Source: Fibrobacter sp. (GTDB lineage: Bacteria; Fibrobacterota; Chitinivibrionia; Chitinivibrionales; Chitinispirillaceae). From it: a DNA stretch of 64,000 bases. Shown piece after piece: positions 57,049 to 64,000 of this stretch; the stretch's first letter is position 1; every line of letters begins with the position of its first letter. The notes beneath the pieces were generated by a model. It was not told the DNA's origin, did not search any database, and saw nothing but the letters and a program-made list of their open reading frames with translations. A program made the position numbers and the translations under genes. The stretch spans positions 1 through 64,000 of the forward strand of contig JAAYPC010000079.1 in NCBI GenBank assembly GCA_012519985.1, written 5' to 3'.

Positions 57049-57215
57049 AAACAACTCCTGCTTGAAAAACCCGCTACGGGACATCCATCTATGCGATTTC
57101 TCCTTTTTCCTGATCTGAAAGGAAAAATTGCCATTTAAAAACGGATGCATTATTCATTAGGATCCCTTACAAAGAATACGCGAAAACGGATCATTTTTTG
57201 CAGAATATTCGGAAT

Positions 57216-57794
57216 ATGGGAAAAATTAATCAAGCCGAACAAGCTTTCTCTTTTATTCCCTTCATTAACACTATAGCAGGAACAGGACAGATTGCACTTG
57301 GAATACTGATAATTATTATTGCCGCATTTACCACCTGGCTGACAGTTTGGGTAATGGGATGGTGTCTTATAGTGTGGGGGGTAATCGATCTTGCACAGTT
57401 TTTCCACAAGAAAGTTGATTTATCCTGGTGGCGTTTCTCTTCAGGAGTATTGGCTATTGGATGTGGTGTGTTGTTGTTTTTTTTTCCGGGTATGGGTGCC
57501 GCAGCAATATCTCTGGTTTTCGTGATTCTTTTTATAATGGGTGGTCTTAATAAGATTTTTGGGGCATTAACGGATCGTCCTGCCAATTGGGGATGGGTGG
57601 TGTTTGGAGGTGGTTTATCTATAATTTTAGGCTTTTTCATATTAAGTCAATGGCCGGTAAAGAGTTTTGTCTTTCTGGGAGTTCTGGTGGGGATCGAAAT
57701 ATTGCTTAATGGATGGACTTTGCTGGCTGTGGGGTATGTTTCCCGAAGATTAATGCATTACAGTCGTGGAACTCCTTCAGGTGCTTCAGAATAA
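57216..57794 (+). CDS. HdeD family (DUF308) membrane protein, second copy
   Basis: About 192 residues using ATG 57216; the track uses TTG 57198 and neither has a strong ribosome binding site. Six helices with the same repeats as the divergent neighbour (IIAAFTTWLTVWVMGWCL; GWVVFGGGLSIILGFFILSQWPVKS; GVLVGIEILLNG). The C-terminal end overlaps the convergent HD gene by 37 nt. Confidence 0.82.
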   Translation: MGKINQAEQAFSFIPFINTIAGTGQIALGILIIIIAAFTTWLTVWVMGWCLIVWGVIDLAQFFHKKVDLSWWRFSSGVLAIGCGVLLFFFPGMGAAAISLVFVILFIMGGLNKIFGALTDRPANWGWVVFGGGLSIILGFFILSQWPVKSFVFLGVLVGIEILLNGWTLLAVGYVSRRLMHYSRGTPSGASE

Positions 57795-58600
57795 ATCGAA
57801 TAAGCGGTAAACCTTTGAGAAGCGCATTTTTCCAGATATCTTCTTGCCAGCTCGATTGCATGAATTACCTCTGGTATAAGAGGCAATTGGGCTGTTATCT
57901 GCTCGAAATGTCCTCTTTCTTTTAACAATTGGAAACTACGGGTGAAATTTAGGTCATAAACCCAACCAACCTGAATCAGTTTAAAATCGTTGAGGCATTT
58001 GATCATTGAGAAATCCACTGTCGAACCGCTTGCAACCGCCGAGCAGATTTGGGGAGTAACTGTGGGCAGGTCTGGAAGTCCGGTTTCAAAAATTTCTTTT
58101 CTGACCTGAGAAGGATTGCTGTAGTGTGATGCTACAATCGAATAGATATCCAGCTTGTCAGCATCTCGGATCAGTCTGCATAGAAGATCCTGATCTTTAG
58201 CAAGGTTATCCGGAATAGTCCTGGCGCTGTGATAAAGAATTGCGGTCCGGATTTTATGGGACAAATCCTGAGGGAGATCATCGAGAAGATGGTATTCATC
58301 AATGACTTTTAATCCAAGCTGAGAGTGATTTACCGATTTACGGTCCTGAAAGGTGTTGTGATCTTTATACTGCAGAAATCGTCCTACATCGTGAAACAGA
58401 GCTGTTATTTGGGCTGTGAAAAGAAGTGGATTTCCCAGGGAGATGCTTTTGCAGAGTGAATCCATGTTGCAGCAAACTTGTCTGGTGTGTTCATGCTTTA
58501 ATAAAGCCGCCTCATGAAGTTGCTGAGGGCCGCACTCGAAGGAATGGGCGTAGTCATCAAACCATCTGGAAAGCTTGTTTATTGTTTGGGTGTAGTCCAT
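57758..58600 (-). CDS. HD-domain phosphohydrolase
   Basis: About 280 residues if started at ATG 58600 (MDYTQTINKLSRWFDDY); the track's upstream ATG 58711 adds 37 residues and cannot be excluded. The HD motif is ALFHDVGRFLQYKDH with an upstream HEHTRQV histidine and DADKLDIYSIV as the third metal ligand, forming a complete HD site. The substrate is probably a nucleotide or cyclic nucleotide, unknown. It converges with and overlaps the HdeD gene. Confidence 0.82.
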   Translation of the reverse strand: MDYTQTINKLSRWFDDYAHSFECGPQQLHEAALLKHEHTRQVCCNMDSLCKSISLGNPLLFTAQITALFHDVGRFLQYKDHNTFQDRKSVNHSQLGLKVIDEYHLLDDLPQDLSHKIRTAILYHSARTIPDNLAKDQDLLCRLIRDADKLDIYSIVASHYSNPSQVRKEIFETGLPDLPTVTPQICSAVASGSTVDFSMIKCLNDFKLIQVGWVYDLNFTRSFQLLKERGHFEQITAQLPLIPEVIHAIELARRYLEKCASQRFTAYSIYSEAPEGVPRL

Positions 58601-58930
58601 TATGGTTTGAGAAAATAGTTTTTGAGAGGGAAACCGAACAGATATTTTAGCGCATGATTTCTTATCTTGTGCGTTATTCGCTGGCACCACCCAATATTTC
58701 CCTTTTTCCATTCATTTCAGGGCTCCCGAATGGTGCGAATGACCTTCTTGTTAAGGGTGTCGGGTTGGGATGTATACATCTTGTATACGGAAAATTCTAT
58801 GCGGTTTCATTATAAAATGAATCTGACTATTATGTTTCGTATTTTGTGCATATAAAAGACAATTGTATTCCATAATTTTATAATAAACATATCGTTTACA
58901 TAAATCTTAAAATGTTTCAAGGGAGGGGTT
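58601..58930. other. AT-rich divergent intergenic region
   Basis: About 330 bp between the HD gene and the CE15 gene (or 220 bp if the longer HD start is used). Very AT-rich toward 58900; probable promoters for both directions. No gene. Confidence 0.4.
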
Positions 58931-60763
58931 GTGAAAATTCTACATCTACTCATATTCATACTGTTATTTGGAGCCGGTTATTCTATGGCTGATACCAAAT
59001 ATGAATACCAGATTACTGGAACTGTATCTAAAAAGGGTGGGGGACCTCTCGAAGGAGTAACCGTCTTATTAAAGGGTAAAGATGTTTCTGCGCTGACCGA
59101 CGAGGATGGAACCTTCGAAATCGTTTCGCCTGTTGCAATCCGGATGAAAGCAGCACAGAAGCAGACTTTGGCGTTTAAACTCCATGGAAACGCTATAAGG
59201 TTTTCTCTTGTTGAAGGTAATTTAAGCGGTAATGTTTCCATTTTTTGCGGAAACGGTAGAAGAATCGCATCGATCGATTTTTCGAACCTGAATCCAATGA
59301 CTGAGCAGATCACACTACCGCAACTTTCATCTGGTCTCAATATTGTCCGGGTGATCATAAATAATAATGTGTATACCTGTCAGCTTGTTCGTTTGGGAAA
59401 CGAACTGCATTTGACCAACAGAAACACCGCTTCCAGAACCGATGATATTTTTTCACTGGCCAAAATAACAGATTCAGAAGCAATTGATTCACTTATTGCC
59501 ACCAAAGAAAATTTCAAAGAGTCTGTAACTCCGATTAATTCCTATAATCTTAGCGATATTTCTATTGAAATGGACAGTATTGTTGAGGAGAGTGAAATCG
59601 CCTGGGGGCGGAAGGAAAATCCTACAGATCACTGTACAGTAGGCTCGCTGCCGGAATATAGCGCGCTTAATAAAGCTAATTCCAAACTGCCTGATCCTTT
59701 CATGAAGCTTGATGGAACCCGCATCACCAGTAAAAGCGAATGGGCCTGTCAGCGGGAATTGCTCTATCGACAGTTGATAAAGTACATCTATGGAGAAAAA
59801 CCAATTCCTCCCAAAGAAGCGGTCTCCGGAACTGTAAGCACCCAAAGCATTTCTGTAAAAGTAAAGGATGGTCAAAAAGAATGTTCTTTTACTGCTACTG
59901 TAAAAATGAACGGAGCTACACAGCCTGCACCCGCTATTATCCAATACGCCTCAGGTGCATCGGCTCCAAGTGGCGTAGCCACTATCTCCTTTTCTCCAAA
60001 AGAAGTTTCAGGTGGCAGTGGTGACAAGGAGGGGCCGTTCTTCGATTTTTATGGTAAAAGACATGAAGCTGGTTACCTGGTAGCGTGGGCCTGGCAAGTC
60101 AGTCGTATTATCGATGTCCTGGAACAGAATCCGAGCATTATCGATCCCAGCAGAATTGCTGTAACTGGTTGTTCCCGCTTTGGTAAGGGAGCATTCGTTG
60201 CAGGAGTGCTTGATAACCGCATTGCTCTGACAATTCCGGTAGAGTCTGGAATCGGCGGAACTGTAGGGTTGCGACTGGTCGAGCAGCTTGACACTCAGGG
60301 AGAGTGGCCATATCACGCAATAAGTTATGTTCGCTGGTTTTCGGAGGTGGCTCTCGGTAAATTCACCAGTGGCAATAATGCCGGTGCTGATAACACTGAT
60401 CGGTTACCTGTGGACATGCATTCGGCAATGGCTTTAATAGCACCGCGGGGACTCTATATCGTGGATAATCCAAGTGGTACATACGCTGGATTAGACGCAA
60501 AATCGGCATGGGTAACTGCAAGTATAGGCAAAAAGATCTTCGAAGCACTCGGAGTTGGTGACCACTTCTCATGTGTGGGAGCTTCTGGAAACCATTGTCA
60601 GTGGCGTAACAAATATGATGCTTCAATGAATGCTATGGTTGATAAATTCCTTAAAGGCAATAATTCTGCCAATACAGGGGAAGTTAGTACCGATCTTGGC
60701 AACAAGCCAAATCCTGAACAATATATTGATTGGACAGTACCCACTCTTGATGGCGAGCTATAA
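58931..60763 (+). CDS. Secreted CE15 glucuronoyl methylesterase with N-terminal accessory domains
   Basis: 610 residues from GTG 58931, behind AAGGGAGGGG. Signal peptide (1-20); a carboxypeptidase-regulatory-like/CNA-B domain (ITGTVSKKGGGPLEGVTVLLKGKDVSALTDEDG). Next is a Por/FlgD-like beta module (about 75-155: VSIFCGNGRRIASIDF...SGLNIVRVIINNNVYTCQL). The esterase from about 240 has the nucleophile motif VTGCSRFGKGAFVAG near residue 415, a second acidic site in IPVESGIGG and a histidine near GASGNHCQW. CE15 cleaves ester links between lignin and glucuronoxylan. Accessory domains precede the catalytic one. Confidence 0.88.
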   Translation: MKILHLLIFILLFGAGYSMADTKYEYQITGTVSKKGGGPLEGVTVLLKGKDVSALTDEDGTFEIVSPVAIRMKAAQKQTLAFKLHGNAIRFSLVEGNLSGNVSIFCGNGRRIASIDFSNLNPMTEQITLPQLSSGLNIVRVIINNNVYTCQLVRLGNELHLTNRNTASRTDDIFSLAKITDSEAIDSLIATKENFKESVTPINSYNLSDISIEMDSIVEESEIAWGRKENPTDHCTVGSLPEYSALNKANSKLPDPFMKLDGTRITSKSEWACQRELLYRQLIKYIYGEKPIPPKEAVSGTVSTQSISVKVKDGQKECSFTATVKMNGATQPAPAIIQYASGASAPSGVATISFSPKEVSGGSGDKEGPFFDFYGKRHEAGYLVAWAWQVSRIIDVLEQNPSIIDPSRIAVTGCSRFGKGAFVAGVLDNRIALTIPVESGIGGTVGLRLVEQLDTQGEWPYHAISYVRWFSEVALGKFTSGNNAGADNTDRLPVDMHSAMALIAPRGLYIVDNPSGTYAGLDAKSAWVTASIGKKIFEALGVGDHFSCVGASGNHCQWRNKYDASMNAMVDKFLKGNNSANTGEVSTDLGNKPNPEQYIDWTVPTLDGEL

Positions 60764-60871
60764 TGCTCATTGTATCCGATGGGATTGCGCGGGGTTTTAA
60801 TACCCTGCGCCCGTATCCCGAAACAACCCATTCCTGTTATCGCATGGGTTTTCCAGGTTCCTCTGCAAGCA

Positions 60872-62491
60872 TCAATAATTTCCCAGATAACATGGGCTAG
60901 TATATCCTTCCAAGGTAATGTTGTCCTCCAATATGCTTACCACTTCCGCCCGAAGATAGCAATTCTGGGGGAGTTCGGTTGGGGGAACCGGTTCTGCGGC
61001 TTCATAGATGTTTTCTTTATAATGTTTTTTCATTAACAGTTTTTCTTCAATTGAAGGGCCGCCCAGAAAAACACTCAGTTTCAGCAATCTTCCAAATTCA
61101 GCAGTGCTTTTGGCATAAACGATAAGCCTGGAGAGATCGGAGGAGTCGATCGAACGATTGGATATAACCGGTTCGAATGGGAAGATGGATCGAATGATGG
61201 AGATGAAGGGACCGTTAGTGATAAAAGTAGCACCATCATGGATACTATCAAGAATTTCATCAGACGAACGTTTCCTGCCATAGACACCACTTTTTCCATA
61301 ACCCATATACCGGTCAAAACCTTCATAGATGCTCACAAATGGGATACTGGTTGCTCTGTAGCGGTTAAAATCGCCATGTGCATCATTGCCTCCCAGTAGC
61401 GGTATGCGCGCCCCTTTTTTTAACAGGTTAAGCCATAAGGATTTAGCCCGAGACCACGACTTGTGATATCCGCTGTTCAAGGCTTGGAAACCATCAAGTT
61501 CTTCTGAACAATCCATTTCTGACCAGCTTCCCCGATGAAGCAAAAGGCTCTGTAGAAAGTTTGCCTGGGAGCCGGGGTGAGCTGCAAAAGCAATTCCGCC
61601 CTGTTTGTGAATTTCTTTAATTGCCTGATTTATAGAGAGTTGCTGAGGGAAAACGGTATTTCTGCGGGCTCCGTCAAGAGTACCACTGATAAAATCTTGC
61701 AGTCCTAATCCACAGAGATGAACCACCTTACCATCTTTGTTGAGACAGGAGATCTCTTCTCCAGGAATCATGATAGTTTTATAGTCAACCAGAAAATCTT
61801 TCAGGTAAAGATTCCATTTTGTAAGTGCTTTATCCTGTTCCAGATAGTTCTCCCGCTTACAGGCCAGATCATAGGAGTGATCGGTGATTCCCAGAAAATC
61901 AAGGCCGGAAGCTGAGGCCATTTTGTCATAAACTTGCAATGGTGGTCCAAATTCTACATGGCTTTGGGAGTAGATTGAATGGTTATGAAGATCACCATAG
62001 GTACAAAACTCATTTCCTGGAAGAGATTCATTGCAGACTCTGCATTTGAAAGAGGCTTTGGATGAAGAAAAAAGGTTATCATTAAGCACTGTCCAAGTGC
62101 GCTTTTTTCTGCTAACAGAGACCGTCGCGTTTACATAAACCTGACCCTCAGGCAGTTTTGATCGTGGTATTTCAAAGATAAAAGCTAGAAGCTGATCATC
62201 CAATGAATGCTTTATTTGGTGATCTGTCAGATTTTTAAACCTGAATAATTGTGGTGGAGCATTGCAAGTGGAAACAGCTATTGCTACTTCATTTACAGAG
62301 ACAGGATAACGGTGAATATCGTTTATTAATAAAGCTACAGGAAGATCAGAGCCCGGACCGATTCGTCTGGGAAGGTCAAATGTGATTTCTGGTTCCCTGC
62401 GATAAAGAAGGCTGGGGAAATGAGGAAAGAACCTGAAATGTATTTCTGCATACAGTAACAGAATCGGGAAATCGAAAAATGAAGGCAACAT
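60872..62491 (-). CDS. PHP-domain metal-dependent phosphoesterase (CehA/McbA-like)
   Basis: About 539 residues if started at ATG 62491; the track uses TTG 62527. The N-terminal 160 residues are beta-rich and unlike standard PHP proteins. A CxxC and nearby cysteine (FKCRVCNESLPGNEFC) precede the PHP core: GDLHNHSIYSQSHVEFG, LDFLGITDHSYD, MIPGEEISC, FAAHPGSQ and GGNDAHG, covering the usual metal ligands. A C-terminal beta domain follows. CehA/McbA-type PHP proteins hydrolyse phosphoesters or carbamates; the substrate is unknown. It converges with CE15. Confidence 0.85.
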   Translation of the reverse strand: MLPSFFDFPILLLYAEIHFRFFPHFPSLLYRREPEITFDLPRRIGPGSDLPVALLINDIHRYPVSVNEVAIAVSTCNAPPQLFRFKNLTDHQIKHSLDDQLLAFIFEIPRSKLPEGQVYVNATVSVSRKKRTWTVLNDNLFSSSKASFKCRVCNESLPGNEFCTYGDLHNHSIYSQSHVEFGPPLQVYDKMASASGLDFLGITDHSYDLACKRENYLEQDKALTKWNLYLKDFLVDYKTIMIPGEEISCLNKDGKVVHLCGLGLQDFISGTLDGARRNTVFPQQLSINQAIKEIHKQGGIAFAAHPGSQANFLQSLLLHRGSWSEMDCSEELDGFQALNSGYHKSWSRAKSLWLNLLKKGARIPLLGGNDAHGDFNRYRATSIPFVSIYEGFDRYMGYGKSGVYGRKRSSDEILDSIHDGATFITNGPFISIIRSIFPFEPVISNRSIDSSDLSRLIVYAKSTAEFGRLLKLSVFLGGPSIEEKLLMKKHYKENIYEAAEPVPPTELPQNCYLRAEVVSILEDNITLEGYTSPCYLGNY

Positions 62492-63050
62492 GAGATGAAA
62501 AATAGCTACTTGGGCCAATTGGTTCAAACCAGTATTTCTACAATTGCGGGAGTCAGGAGGGGAGATGAATTAAAAAGGTAGTCTTGCGGCCACTCATACC
62601 GATGGATCTTCTTTTTAGAGGTTATCCGATATTATTTTTGCCTGTCTGACTATTAGATCAGATATTAAGATAGGCCTAAATCGAACGATTCTTTTACGTG
62701 ACTCACTTCGATCCATTGTTTATCGGCTGAAGTTTTTTGATCATATCACCTGGTAGATATGCTCTTCCTGTCTCCCATCCACCTTCCAATAGCAGGGCTG
62801 ATTGAATGGTGAACCTGTTCTCCGAAGCCCTGCGAAGGACGAACCTGTTCTCCGAAGCCTTGCGAAGGACGAACAAAACTTCAGGACCGCTAGCCTAATG
62901 GGCTCTATGCGATTCACGCAAAACAATCGTCCGGATCAGGTAGAAATTATTTTACTGAAGTACGGGTTGGGATATCCCGGATTCTTTTTTCCTTGTCCAG
63001 GTGCATTTCATCAGGTTCCAGAAAACTCTACACAATAAATCCGGCATACC
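62492..63050. other. Intergenic region with a short tandem duplication
   Basis: About 560 bp between the divergent PHP and TamB/AsmA-like genes. It contains the 30-bp duplication at 62811-62870. ORFs at 62741-62926 (minus) and 62802-63038 (plus) are produced by that repeat and have no family features. Confidence 0.45.
62811..62870. repeat. 30-bp tandem duplication
   Basis: Two consecutive 30-bp copies of GAACCTGTTCTCCGAAGC... differing at one position (CCC versus CCT), followed by the first four bases of a third copy. Intergenic. The sequence is GC-richer than its surroundings. Confidence 0.9.
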
Positions 63051-64000
63051 ATGAGAAAATGGAGATTTATTATCCGGCTGGGGATAATTTCAGCCGTCAT
63101 TATCATATCAATAGCTTTTTTTTGTGCTACCATCTATGGTGTTCTTCTGTTGCCTCCTGTGCAGAATTATGTCTGTGATATCGTAGAAAAAGAGCTGGAT
63201 TCACTTCTTGAGGGAAATGTTGAGATCGGAAGGATCAGATCAAATCTGCTCTCCAGGCTCGATATTCACGATTTAAAGGTTAGGGATAAAAGCGGACGTG
63301 AAGATTCCGTTTCGATTGATTATATCAGGGTACGATATAACATTCTGGCTCTTTTGAACCGGACAGTACACGTGGTTTCAGTCTTTGGGAGAGGGCTGAA
63401 TGCAACTCTTTCGGTTACAAACGATGGAGAGCTTAAGATACCGGTCTATCCGGATTCGGCATTGGTTGATTCGCTTATGAAAAAGGAGCCACCAAAAGAA
63501 CGGGGACGTGTGAATATTTCTCCAAAGAGCTCATCTCCGTGGAAAATGATAATTGGAAACGTCAGGTTAAACAATGTGAACGCTGTGTACAAAGACAGTT
63601 GCTTGCATTTTATGGGATCTGTAAGAGGTGCAAGAATAAGGGCCAGGTTTCCTGAAATTGATTCCATAAAGTTGGAGTTGCGGGTTCCTCAGGCGGAGTT
63701 TAGCAGTAATTGGTGGGAAGGGACTCTGGACACTATTGGCGGTAGTGCAATTTTACGTTTTAATCAGTTGAATCTACTGGAATCCTATGTGAAGGGATCT
63801 GGGACAGAAATTACCGGATGGGGCACGATTCCTTTTGATATGAAAGAAAGCTGGGATCTTCATGCCACTGTAAGCACAGAGATGGCACCGGTACTGGCAA
63901 TTCATGGATATGTTCCAGCTTTTAAACCTCAGGGGTCTCTATGGGCAGAGGCATCCTGGCAAGGAACTCTGGAAAACCCGATATTAAAATACAGAACTAC
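63051..64000 (+). CDS. TamB/AsmA-like protein, 5' part (runs off window)
   Basis: An open frame from ATG 63051 to the end of the window, about 316 codons, absent from the ORF track because it has no stop here. One N-terminal membrane helix (FIIRLGIISAVIIISIAFFCATIYG) is followed by LPPVQNYVCDIVEKELDSLLEGNVEIGRI, then repeated beta strands (LDIHDLKVRDKSGREDS, VRYNILALLN). This start is typical of AsmA-like/TamB proteins that span the periplasm and move lipids or assist outer-membrane assembly. No strong ribosome binding site. Full length is unknown. Confidence 0.82.
   Translation, partial: MRKWRFIIRLGIISAVIIISIAFFCATIYGVLLLPPVQNYVCDIVEKELDSLLEGNVEIGRIRSNLLSRLDIHDLKVRDKSGREDSVSIDYIRVRYNILALLNRTVHVVSVFGRGLNATLSVTNDGELKIPVYPDSALVDSLMKKEPPKERGRVNISPKSSSPWKMIIGNVRLNNVNAVYKDSCLHFMGSVRGARIRARFPEIDSIKLELRVPQAEFSSNWWEGTLDTIGGSAILRFNQLNLLESYVKGSGTEITGWGTIPFDMKESWDLHATVSTEMAPVLAIHGYVPAFKPQGSLWAEASWQGTLENPILKYRT

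Noticed and set aside
57230-57640. 136-residue minus-strand ORF
   Set aside because: Antisense to the second HdeD gene; Pro/Lys/Ile-rich composition is typical of shadow frames.
62741-63038. ORFs over the 30-bp duplication (MNGEPVLRSPAKDE... and its antisense)
   Set aside because: The apparent peptides are translations of the duplication and have no other support.

Overview
The window reads like a chromosomal segment of a Gram-negative, anaerobic or facultative polysaccharide-degrading bacterium. My best inference is a Fibrobacterota/Chitinispirillum-like lineage. The support is indirect: secreted glycosidase and glucuronoyl-esterase genes carrying FlgD/Por-sorting-like beta-sandwich modules, a Bat (aerotolerance-type) operon, an LL-diaminopimelate aminotransferase, outer-membrane barrels and a TamB/AsmA-like protein. 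Base composition looks moderately AT-rich and fairly uniform. I see no prophage, insertion sequence, CRISPR array or rRNA. The only RNA gene is a tRNA-His.

Layout. 0-4 kb: a DUF2157/DUF4401/GDYXXLXY membrane-protein triplet, a broken class III aminotransferase and an isoprenylcysteine-methyltransferase-like membrane enzyme. 4.4-8.8 kb: citrate synthase and a large secreted GH116-like glycosidase. 9.3-20.6 kb: mostly minus-strand genes, namely an orphan NuoE-N-like protein, a barrel protein, an AEC carrier, an acyl-ACP/CoA ligase-ACP-PlsC fusion, and an MFS/YajG-like/MazG/YciO run, followed by a plus-strand STAS protein and minus-strand DapL. 20.9-30.7 kb: a hybrid histidine kinase and a seven-gene Bat operon (DUF445, BatD/DUF4381-like, BatA, BatB, BatC-like, alpha/beta hydrolase, BatD-BatE fusion). 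31-33 kb: a coupled phosphatase, dGTPase-like and zinc-ribbon set. 33-34.5 kb: two membrane-anchored orphans. 34.6-45.7 kb: a co-directional run of a six-hairpin glycosidase-like protein, GT4, a Lon-like protease, a site-2-protease-like membrane protein whose zinc motif is destroyed, GlgX and PolX.

45.7-48.3 kb: a 43-bp tandem repeat array with two dyads per unit, then a three-gene YqjD/YqjE/DUF3618-type membrane operon, then a diverged copy of the same repeat on the other side. 48.5-58.7 kb: a small secreted His/Cys protein, a UvrD-family helicase, several secreted or membrane unknowns, tRNA-His, a radical SAM protein, two divergent HdeD proteins and an HD phosphohydrolase. 58.9-64 kb: a CE15 esterase, a PHP phosphoesterase and the start of a TamB/AsmA-like gene that runs off the window and is missing from the ORF track.

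Most unusual: the site-2-protease-like protein with R/D/R in place of the HExxH ligands, next to an apparently intact Lon-like protease; the BatD-BatE fusion that preserves an internal Shine-Dalgarno and an internal signal peptide; the dyad-rich 43-bp array bracketing the membrane operon; and a three-domain lipid enzyme. Functional statements rest on recognising family motifs by eye; no searches were run.
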